Origin: Albugo candida
Taxonomy: Eukaryota; Oomycota; Peronosporomycetes; Albuginales
Length of the DNA stretch: 64,000 bases
Reading direction: 5' to 3'
NCBI GenBank assembly: GCA_040437565.1
Contig: JBDOQK010000004.1
Span: 744,001-808,000, forward strand
How positions within the stretch are numbered: the stretch's first letter is position 1; each line of letters begins with the position of its first letter. This document shows positions 34,600-46,430 of the stretch, one piece after another. A program made the translations under genes and the position numbers. The notes below the pieces were generated by a model. That model saw only the letters and a list, made by a program, of their open reading frames with translations. It had not been told where the DNA came from and made no database searches.

Positions 34600-35487
34600 G
34601 AGCATTGGGTTTGCTGATAGCTTGAAAGAGGCAGAGAAGGTAGAGATGTTGAACAAGCAGCCGTCGGCTTCGAGTCATTCTTCTCTCGTGACGTCTTCTT
34701 TGGTTTCACCATAGCGCACGACCAAAATCAANNNNNNNNNNNNNNNNNNNNNNNNNNNNNNNNNNNNNNNNNNNNNNNNNNNNNNNNNNNNNNNNNNNNN
34801 NNNNNNNNNNNNNNNNNNNNNNNNNNNNNNNGAGCAGGCACGCGTGACACGTTCTCGCGTCCGTTCCGTCAACGCGGTATGATCTCTATGTCGACGTATC
34901 TTCGCACGTTCAGAGTCGGCGATTATGTCGACGTCAAAGCCAATTCAGCGATCCACAAGGGGATGCCGCACAAATACTATCATGGACGCACAGGCCGCGT
35001 CTTCAATGTCACCAAACGAGCCGTAGGTGTGCGTGTAAACAAGGTTGTAGGAAACCGTGTCATTCCAAAGCAAATCAACGTTCGTGTGGAGCACGTGCAT
35101 TTGTCTAAATGTCGTCAAGGCTTTCTTACCCGAGTCAAAGCAAATGAGCGTCAAAAGATTGCTGCACGTCAAAGTGGAGGTAAACAACATTCTCACAATT
35201 CAAGACGCACAAATTAAACTGATTTAACCTGTTTTATTGTAGTTCGCAGCCAAATCAAGCGCGTACCAAAGCAGCCGAAAGAAGCGTACACGCTCAAATG
35301 CAAGAATATCACACCAATGACAATGGCCCCTCAGCCATTCGTAGATTTGATGTAGGAGCATTGGGTTTGCTGATAGCTTGAAAGAGGCAGAGAAGGTAGA
35401 GATGTTGAACAAGCAGCCGTCGGCTTCGAGTCATTCTTCTCTCGTGACGTCTTCTTTGGTTTCACCATAGCGCACGACCAAAATCAA
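34076..35487. repeat. Assembly gap with identical 656-bp flanks (false second eL21)
   Basis: 34076-34731 equals 34832-35487, with exactly 100 N between (34732-34831). The second copy lacks the first 22 coding bases of eL21, including the start codon, but repeats its intron exactly. Best explained as an unmerged contig overlap. Confidence 0.9.
34832..35355 (+). pseudogene. Truncated eL21 copy, probably an assembly duplicate
   Basis: The exons and intron of eL21 repeat without change from GAGCAGGCACGCG onward to the stop at about 35355. The true start codon is missing because the contig begins inside the gene. It should not be counted as a second locus. Confidence 0.8.
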
Positions 35488-35498
35488 TTCGAGAATAA

Positions 35499-37279
35499 TT
35501 ATATTTTCTCCGCTCCTGCATCATCGATAAGCTTCTGAATTTGGAACTGTTTCTCAATCACGAGTCGAACATCCTCAACGTCTACTAGACTCTCTAAAAA
35601 TGGAAGCAAGTGCAATAGCTCTCGGTCCTGCTCATCGTCGAACCAGCTCTCAATTGGAATCCCGTTGTTGACCTGTCGTATACATCAAAACCACATGCAC
35701 CATGAATACATCCAGCAGACTAGATGCTGTGCGATGACTTACTTGGTATCCAAACGCATGAGGCGAGTTATCGACCAGTACCACTCGAGCTAAATCACGC
35801 CCGAGAACGTTCAAGTCTTTCAGAAAGTTTCCATCTACTTCTAGGCAGTCCTCACGATACAGTCGATATCTAATTCAAAGCTGATCAATCACAATTTCAA
35901 ATGTAACAAACTCCCTACTTGATCAAATCGCGATTGGGATCGAGTAAGTTCAATAGTTTTTCAGCATAAACGCGTTGGGAAGCAGTAAATACCACAAGCT
36001 CAAACTGTTTTGTGACTCGCTTCAAGAAATAATGCATGTGCGGACGCAATGAGACATTCACATTGTAGTTTGTTCCATTGAAAAAGACCTGTCGAGGTTC
36101 ATGTCAGCGGCGATCTCCATTGCAATTGAGCATAGACTGCGTACATCAAATTGGAAGTTGGGATTCTCAATCGTCTCCACACTACAGTGGACCAAAGTTT
36201 CGTCCAGGTCGAGGACCTGAAATACGAAGGTGAAGAGCGTTTAAGATAGCAAAGACTGTGGCGTGGTACCAAGCAAATGTTGGGCGTATGAGATGATCTT
36301 GGCGGCAATACGACTGGACGTTTTTTCTGGACTATTGTTTCGTATGCTGGAAGATTCTTCATGAAAAAGAAACTGTGATTGTGTAAGCAATGAACGATGA
36401 TGGTAAAGTTTCCAGGGTGACTCGCAATGCGGCTACGTACGGATCAAACTCTGTGGCTTCAACAGCACTCTGCTCTTCATTTTCATCCGTAGTGCTCACT
36501 ATGCTGTCTTCATAAGCAAGCATACATGGCTCTGTGTCATCAAACTGTTCTCCATCATACCACGAGCTCACAGATCGATCTGATGTGTACCCATTACTAT
36601 CTCGACGATGTAGATGCTTGACGCCTGGAACGCTGACTGATGACGAAGTAGAGATTGAATTTCTGCTTTGTCGATGAGGTGGCTGTACTTTCAATGCCGG
36701 TGAGAATATGGTCGCACCAGAATCCGATACATTTTGTTTTGCTTCAGAATGCTCATTATTCTTTACATACAGTACGTTTTGCATCGTAGAGCCCCTTTCT
36801 CTTGATAAAGTGTCATTTTTTCCTTTCATTTCTTCATTTCTGAGATCATCATCATACTCATTAAGAAGCTTTCGGGGTGAGAAGAATGGTTCATCATTGG
36901 AATTGATTGCTAATTGCGGAGTATCTTCTTTATCCGAACTCGGACAGCCATTCGTATCGGATAGAGCGACAGGATTCCGCCTTCGTAGTTTTGGTTTTGT
37001 ACTTTTCATATTTTCTGCATAAATGTATTACGATGGGAATCAGCTGATAGGACCGCATAGAAGCATCATAAAACCTCGTTTTTTTATCGATTGGCGCTTC
37101 ATTGGAGTTGATGCAATAGGCGAGTTTGGATCATCATAATTTCCAGTCGCTGGTACATTACATTTGGGGTCCACAGAGCGTTGGTGCTTCATTCTATCCG
37201 GTCCGAGCTTCTGATGATCGAGAGTTCCAATTGCTGTGAATTCGACCAATCCAATACATGTAACCATATCCGATAGCAT
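35499..37279 (-). CDS. CTDSPL2: CTDSPL2-like FCP1/SCP-type protein phosphatase
   Basis: Seven exons with introns 37015-37074, 36373-36440, 36217-36269, 36089-36144, 35870-35918 and 35673-35742; all are GT..AG and every phase agrees, giving about 474 residues. After a disordered Ser-rich N-terminus of about 280 residues comes FDPFFFMKNLPAYETIV, then the HAD core: VLDLDETLVHCS (DxDxT nucleophile), SLRPHMHYFLKR, VVFTASQRVYAEKLL, LNVLGRDLARVVLVDNSPHA and NNGIPIESWFDD. This is the CTDSPL2/HSPC129 layout rather than the shorter SCP1. Such phosphatases dephosphorylate the RNA polymerase II tail or SMAD-like targets. An alternative start at 37009 would drop the first exon. Confidence 0.9.
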
Positions 37280-39857
37280 AGATTCTTAACATTCGAGGCA
37301 ACGAAGGCATTGTATCGCAGCAGAGTGATCGACCTTCGATGCACAACTGCAGCTACGAATTAGTCTCCAACAGCAGGTTAATCAAGGAGACAGTCATCCG
37401 CGATGAACTGTAGCGGTTTTTTCGACGAAAGTATTAATCCAGACTCAAAGTAGCGGAGCTTTCTCAAGGATGATCGACCACTAGTTATCAATGCCTGTGA
37501 ACAAAACCGGTAGAATATTTCTGTCTCGTTTTGCAAAAGTTTCAAGATATGTCAAGATCGCACCATCTTATACATTCAAAGGTACGAGAATTACGGAATT
37601 ATCGAAGTGACACTATATCGCGATGATTTGCTCTTTATTCGCACTTCACCCACACTCTTCTCAGTCTATTCAGAAGATCAATCGCTTCTGTTTACGGCAT
37701 CATTCTGTATCGGGGGGATGTACTCTACTAAGGCGCACTTGCTATTCCTCAGTGCATTCTACATCTCTGCATAAAAGTTGGGGATCGTTTAAAGCTGTGA
37801 GGCCCGGGATCTAGGTGGTTGATGAAGTAAGCAAGGTATCAATCTACAAAACATCCGACGATCAAGTTTTTTGTATTTACAGAGGTTGACTATCAGCTCA
37901 CTATATGAAAGCATAACAAAGCTCCAAATTTGTCGAGCGTGGAGCTGACGAGACTCAGTATCACTGTATCGAATTTGAATAAAATCGAAAAAGCCTGGCG
38001 AAGTACCCATCACAGATGAGGCACGGAAAACTTACGATGAGATTTCCGGATACCTACGCGCGTTCTCGATTAATGATGGATATTTCTTTGATCGGCTAAT
38101 TTTATTATCCTATTCTTGACACATTGTTTCGATGTATGGTGTCCTGGCAGCGAGCTCATCTGGTGTCGGTGGTTCGTACTGATGCAATGAAAGCTGCCTC
38201 CGAGATCGATATGATCAATGGGTGCCGATAAAATAGACAGACGCTTGAACTTTTTATTATCTAATTCGTCGAAAGAGCTATAAGGCCACTTCTCTCAAGT
38301 GTCTATCGGCTTGACAATACAGAAATGATTGACCTTGGATGCGACATCCGCTTGCAACCCGTATCTGTTGTGATCGTTCAGTATAAAGACTAGCAAAGAA
38401 ATAAGAGAGATATCGTCATATCGCTTGTGTGCCAGGAAGAGATTTCAGGTATTCAGTATGATACACATTTAAGAGTTTATCGCGTAAGTCATTTTGCCAA
38501 GGCCTAATCCAGCCGACTGGGGGCTATTGGAAGCATTAGGTGTTAGGAGTTACATCTTCAAAGTATTGCTTACGTTCTTACAAGAAGGACAGCGGGAGAA
38601 GTGTCCAACTATGTTACTGCAGACCTCCAGGTAAACCCTTCACCCCCTTGCAAATCATCTCGACGCATCGTGTCAACTACAGAGATACCGCTCAACCTTA
38701 GTCTTATAAGCATACTGAAGCGTAAATCAAGGGTCACCTAGTGCATCCTCCTTCCTCTTGCGCCATCGCAATGCGACATCTACAGCAATTTCGATCAACT
38801 TTCTGAAGAAGTCGCTTGGACTCGAGTTTCACGGCACCACATGTATCGATTTCAAGGGGGTGATTTCGAGCTTGGCAAGTGACTCCATAACGAGAACTTT
38901 CTCATCACAATATCTTTGCGGCAGAAATTGGTACAGTACCACATACTTCTTTTAATCTGGTGTACGGGGGCATGCAGCCTGGGCAGTTCATTTCTGGTCA
39001 AAATCAAATCAGTGCTCTGTGAATCTGTCTAGTACATAGTCAAACGCAGCGCTAAATGTTGACTAAGATTTAGCCGGTACTACTCCATCAAAATGTTCGT
39101 GAACGGTAAGCCAGATGCTATGGATATACATTTAGCATGCAGACTACATGAATCGAGTCATGCGCATCACCAAAATGTTGCAGCTTCTTGTGATGATTGG
39201 TCTATACTCATGTGATATCAACTGCGATCGACATCGCGTATTTGGGTGGCGTTTGAACCTTGGAGTCGGTACACCTAAGGTGGCGAGAGTACAATGGCTT
39301 CATACCTCTTTTTATCACCATATGTAGGCACTAACAGCGCTCGAGCGCGGACGCTGATGCAGGTCAGATAGTAGGCAGCGTTGGATCCACCAGCCTGGTC
39401 ATGCTATGGGTTTTCTCACGTGCAATTTGAGCTCTTTACTTATGCAATATATTTAATGCGGCTCATCTACTATGTGTGTAAATTCGAGTGCTCGCGCCTG
39501 GATATCGGATATATAATTTGGACGCATCTTGTCATCGATCGGTTCTTCTGTGGGTGTGTTTAGTAAAATCATATACAACTGAAAAACAATGAGTCAAATC
39601 AAAATGATATGAGGTAATTTGCGAGCATGATCCCTTCACCTCGTTGACAAAACATTCTTATCGTTGCAGGAATGCTAATCAGAGTAAAGTCATTTGCAGT
39701 ATTGCCCGGCTTGCCGTGAATGTATTAAGATTTACGGCATAGGTAAAGAATGCGAAATTGAACGTATTCCAGCTGCATCAGTCATATTTGTATGGGATTT
39801 GGTTGCTAGACATATACACTTTCGATATGTTAGTCTGGCTTTGTTCAAGTTGTCGCA
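37280..39857. other. Long gene-poor stretch
   Basis: About 2.6 kb. Frames are short on both strands and I recognise no domain, RNA gene or repeat. Scattered stop-riddled segments may be remains of old elements, but none can be named. Confidence 0.45.
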
Positions 39858-41369
39858 TTATTCTATAATTGCCAGGTTAAGATCAACAGCTTGTGAAAGA
39901 CCAAACAGTTGGGGAATTAAGCTGAAAGCCATAGGTCGGAGGCGGTTTGCTTGTACAGTTCCGTAGTCGCATATTTTACGACACCCGATGCTCCTAGCTG
40001 CAGATGCGCAAATAGCTTCGATCGTTTGTTGCGAACCAACGCCAGTAAGAATCCATCTAGAATTCATGTCCACTACATACACACTGGTATGAAACGCAAC
40101 ATGGGCAACAATATGATCGAAGATGTCGATAAATTCATTGCGATGAATCGTAACGAGCAGATAATTTTGCGGTGCTGGAGGATGTAACGACGTCTCCGGC
40201 TGTCCGCAGAAGCTGTTAGGAAATACTGTAGTACTAAAGCATTTCTTGCACTTGTCTGCAATATAGAAACGATGCGGCGCCCTTTGCAAATATATGAAGC
40301 TGCTCATGTATGTAGTGAGACGAACGCCCGAAATCGAAGATCCTGGCTCAAGGGTCTTGATGCAATGCTCACACTCAGCATTCTCAATGTCAATCAGTCT
40401 GAAAGTCGTTAAATCGGATTTGGACGTCATCCATGGGCTTGGTGGTCTGATAACATGTAAACATTGAGATGCCTCAACATTAATTCCAGGATATTGCATG
40501 ATATCTGGGTGTAGACCGGGTTTCATTTCCGTGTGATCATGAGCGGTTTCTATCGACTCCAATGTTCTACATCCGGACAAATTGTATATGGGTATGGTCC
40601 CAGACCCGATAAATATCAAAGCAGAAGAATCCTCTTCACCTGAATCAGAATGCCCCAGTCGCGTCAAAATGTTTGTCGCTTCTGCGAGTGATTGAAAGCA
40701 CTTTGCGCGGTTTGTTTTACTGAATGTCACGCGAACCTTGTGGTAAGGTTGTTTTTCAGGCAATTCATTTAGATCAAACATGTGCGTTATACAATATGCA
40801 CGTGACAATGTTTTCATCCCACCGCATTTTTGAGTACACCTTAATGAATGTTGTCCCGATGAATAATACCAAAACATCCAATGATAGACCGTCTCTATGA
40901 CCACCCAGTATTTTTTTATGTAGCTGCCATGATTGCTCAGACACTCTTGACAAGTGGTCACTTCTGTAAGATATCTGTAGTCCACGGCGATACATTGCGC
41001 CGTGGATGTATCCGTTGGAGGAGCCATGTTTGTCACAGACTGTACCCCAATTTGTGCTGGCTCAGGAAACGAAATGCTATCGCAAGTATCCATGCCTTTG
41101 CAGACATCTCGAAGAATGGTCGCCGAAAAATCATCAGAAATGTCGGCGTAATACGTGAATTTATCCGCTGCAAGAGGATAGGAGACGTTATGTGCTCCTT
41201 CTCTAATAAGTGTAATATTATCACCGTGAAAATTACTCAGTATGCAATCGCGGCACTTGAGTACCCGCCTATTTTTTTTTGGCGTGGTAAAAGTAATTCG
41301 TGTACTTTTACAGCAGCCTAGACTCCCGATCAAGAAGACGAGGGCCAACGGTGAAGCTTTGCGGACCAT
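39858..41369 (-). CDS. Secreted CxxC-repeat protein (candidate effector)
   Basis: Uninterrupted frame of 503 residues beginning MVRKASPLALVFLIGSLGCC, a clear signal peptide. No membrane segment follows. Four CxxC pairs are spread through the protein, each followed by a hydrophobic residue: KCRDCIL, TCQECLS, ECEHCIK and KCKKCFS. Additional cysteines lie between. No catalytic motif is visible. It sits alone between two stretches of about 2 kb without genes, the setting in which Albugo CHxC/CCG-class effectors are reported. Membership in that class is a possibility I cannot confirm by reading. It could also be a secreted structural or adhesive protein. Confidence 0.7.
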   Translation of the reverse strand: MVRKASPLALVFLIGSLGCCKSTRITFTTPKKNRRVLKCRDCILSNFHGDNITLIREGAHNVSYPLAADKFTYYADISDDFSATILRDVCKGMDTCDSISFPEPAQIGVQSVTNMAPPTDTSTAQCIAVDYRYLTEVTTCQECLSNHGSYIKKYWVVIETVYHWMFWYYSSGQHSLRCTQKCGGMKTLSRAYCITHMFDLNELPEKQPYHKVRVTFSKTNRAKCFQSLAEATNILTRLGHSDSGEEDSSALIFIGSGTIPIYNLSGCRTLESIETAHDHTEMKPGLHPDIMQYPGINVEASQCLHVIRPPSPWMTSKSDLTTFRLIDIENAECEHCIKTLEPGSSISGVRLTTYMSSFIYLQRAPHRFYIADKCKKCFSTTVFPNSFCGQPETSLHPPAPQNYLLVTIHRNEFIDIFDHIVAHVAFHTSVYVVDMNSRWILTGVGSQQTIEAICASAARSIGCRKICDYGTVQANRLRPMAFSLIPQLFGLSQAVDLNLAIIE

Positions 41370-43364
41370 TCTTTTATGTTTTGGATTTGTACACTAACAA
41401 TGCAACAGTATACGCGTATAGCAACAATAGTTTGATTGTTTGTGATCGTACAATGTGTCTACCTATCGGCACGATTTTCTTGAACTCAGCAACCTCGAGA
41501 TCTCTCAAGAAATGTGGGTTCTTATCGTACCCAGACTTCTGCATCTCGCCATTTTTTAGTACGGTATTGTGTTTAATGGCATCCTCTCGTACAGACGACG
41601 AATATAACGCTTCTCGTAAAATCGCTCTAATTAGTGTAAATAAGTGTATTGAGATCCCTCGCATTGTAAAGCATCGACTTGATTACTTGGAGCGACCACT
41701 CAATGCTTAGAGATCGAAGAAGGCATCTTTTGCTTTCGACATTACGAGCCATGCGTGTGCAACTACTAAAGTGACAATTGAGGACGCTTAATCCCATTTT
41801 TAAGACAAAGTGAGGTAATCTCTTAGGTAGGAATAGATTTGGGTCGGTGGAGAAGGTTTCGATAAGAAAACTCGCTGATGAAAATCTGAGGAATAAGAAG
41901 TTGTTTTTGCATGACACCTGAAACTGTCCTTGATGTTTTCATTGCGTTAAATGAATCGTTAGGAGGAATTGGTCATAATCCTCACAATCCAGCATTCATA
42001 TGCGACCTGGTTTTCATTTCAACGCATTAGATGTTTAGATATGCTCTTTGCTACCAGACATCAATGCTACTTTACATTGCTCTCCAAAACAAAGAGACGG
42101 CTATGATGTTATTGCCCGTTTTCAAGCACTACGCCTTGTAGATGCGTATTGAATTTGAGTGGAGATGAGGTGCTGTAGAATCCCAAGCTTTTATAAAATT
42201 GCGAAATGAGACAGTAGATGCTGTCGTTTAGGAGAGTGAAGTCGCCAACGCATTAGAAGCACAGCACATCAACTGAACAGTATGATGGTCAAGTGCACCC
42301 ACAAGAGCGCTTGGGCAAGGTCTATCTTGAGATAGTTGCGAGTTTTTAAGCCCGTAGTGTGTACGAGATATAGAAAGCACGAACTGGTTCTGTTCATGCA
42401 CGCATGAAATACGGCATCATAATCGGTGGTGACTCTGTATTTCAGATGTTGGGAGACACTCCGGGCTAGCATGGGCTCCTACCCAGTTCCGCTGAGATAT
42501 ATAAATATAACTGAGGTAACTTCATCTCGTATCTAGCTTATCTAGATCCCATTCGTTTCACACGGATCCTTCAGTAAAATATATCTGCTAATTTCTCAAG
42601 TCATACCTTTAATAACAGTCAGCTTACCGGGCTCTGGCTGTCACTTTAGCAATGTGCATGCTTTTCATCTGTATTGTGGGATACTGAATCCTGCTTCTTT
42701 GCTGTAAAGCCTCATCAAATATGTGATTCATACTGCACAAATCGATGTTACCCACCCATTATTGGAATGCTCCATGGATTATCGCACTCATATAAACGTA
42801 ATTTCAGTAGCCTACGCAACGACTGTCCTGCTATCATACATTCTAGCATTTCGTATGAACTCCGTCAGTGGCAAATTGCTCCGTACTTTCGAAATTCGAT
42901 TTGCCGATCTGTGAAGTGGTCATGCCACTCACTTGAAACCAGCCAAGTAAAATGCAATAGCACCCGTTATGATTTGAAGGACAGCCAACTTACCTTCTCA
43001 GGCTCGCTTTAACTCACGTTACTTCCCGCACGCATAAACATCTTTGATGCATCCAATTCCTCCGTACAAATTTGCATCAGCAAATCCATTTTCTTCAAGA
43101 ATTGTTTTCAAACACATAGTCCATGAAAATCGATCGATTTAATTGGCGGTTATTCTAAAGCAAGTAGCGATCACGAGACAATGTACACGTGACAGCTATA
43201 GTGAGGTAGAACATTTTTTCGAGATAGACTTGTGCTCACTGAGAAGATTAGGCTCACACACATCTACATCTAAATATACCACTTATGCCTCTATTTACTC
43301 GCAATTTGCCGGTCAATAGTAATAGTGTCATCGTGTGTAAATACGAGTGCATTGTGTTGATTGA
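41370..43364. other. Long gene-poor stretch
   Basis: About 2 kb with only short frames. The longest (41374-41664 and 41627-41917 minus; 42674-43012 plus) show no recognisable feature. No RNA gene seen. Confidence 0.45.
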
Positions 43365-45206
<1,842 letters not shown>

Positions 45207-46221
45207 ATGCTAGACTATCGCGAGACATTTTCGGGTGTGATTGGAGCGTGTTGTTGTGTCTACGCAGGTCTTCCGTTCGAGGTGATAAAAGTGCGACTTC
45301 AAACACAGGAATCGACGCAGCATTACCGAAATGTTTTGCACGCTTTCCAACGGATCGCAAAGGAGGAAGGAATCACAGCGTTATGGAAGGGAGCTCTTCC
45401 AGCACTATCAAGCTCCATCCTAGAAAACGCGGTTCTATTCAGTGTGAACGGAATAGCCCATCGAGCAGTTTTGGCGCTGCACATGCGCCGAAGAAAAGAA
45501 GAAGACTGCGAGTACACGTTGACGAGCGTCGACGAAGCGCTCATGGGAAGTGTTGCAGGCATTTTCTCTGCTACCGTACGTCATCGTCTCTCTTGCAAGC
45601 TTGTTTAAAGTGTTATGTATCAGGCTATCACGCCACCTGAAGCGATCAAATGCAAGCTACAATTCCAGAGAGGCCGTGCTGGAGAAGGAGGTTCGCTTCC
45701 GCCATGTGGAGGCTTGTACTGACCCTCACAAATGCCGCTCCATAGAGTTTCGTGGGCCCATCGATTGCGTTTTGAAGACTTTGCGTCAAGAAGGCATTTT
45801 AGGTCTGTTTCGGGGCTATTCGGCAATGCTGCTACGCGACATTCCCTTCAATTTTTTCTTTTTTGGCGCATACAATTTTTACACGTTGTCCTTTACAAAG
45901 CTCCTCGGTGTGGAGTCCAAAAAAGACTTACATCCGTTGATGATCCTTGTTTCTGGAGGAATGGCTGGCGCAACAGGATGGAGCATTGTCTTCCCTGCGG
46001 ATGTGCTCAAATCGCACATGCAGACCGCATCCGTGTCTTCAGCCAAGTCGTTAGGACTCCGGGATGCTGCTCGTTTGGTATACAACACACACGGTTATCA
46101 AGGCTTTTATCGCGGATGGACAGCAGCAGTTTCCCGTGCGTTTCCAGCAAATGGCTCATTATTTCTTGGCGTCGAAATGACACATCGTATTTTTCGCTTT
46201 TTGGAGTCAGAGAGAGAATAA
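45207..46221 (+). CDS. Mitochondrial carrier family (SLC25) protein
   Basis: Three exons (45207-45575, 45624-45690, 45746-46221), introns of 48 and 55 bp, about 303 residues. Three tandem repeats carry the Px[DE]xx[KR] signature: LPFEVIKVRLQT, TPPEAIKCKLQ and FPADVLKSHMQT. Each is followed by the G-x-x-x-G region (LWKGALPALSS, LFRGYSAMLLRDIP, FYRGWTAAVSRAFP). These residues form the salt-bridge gate at the matrix side of the inner membrane. The pattern is closest to the basic amino acid / carnitine-acylcarnitine branch (SLC25A15/A20/A29-like); substrate cannot be fixed by reading. Confidence 0.88.
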
Positions 46222-46430
46222 TCGCTCGATTTCGACGTTTTTTGTGGAAATTGAATCAAGTGATTCGATGTCAGTTGCTTGCTATCGTTTGAGCTCTCGA
46301 GCCAAAGCCATTGACTGAGAAATACTCGAAGGAGGAAACCAGTTTTATCGCAGACTCTGATGCTCAAAATGCATACATTGTATTGCCCCTACAACAAGAA
46401 TCCTCGGTGCTTTACTCTCGAAGCGCATGC

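Noticed and set aside
34832-35355. Second eL21 gene in tandem
   Set aside because: Identical to the first copy including the intron, truncated exactly at a contig end and next to a 100-N gap; an unmerged overlap is simpler.
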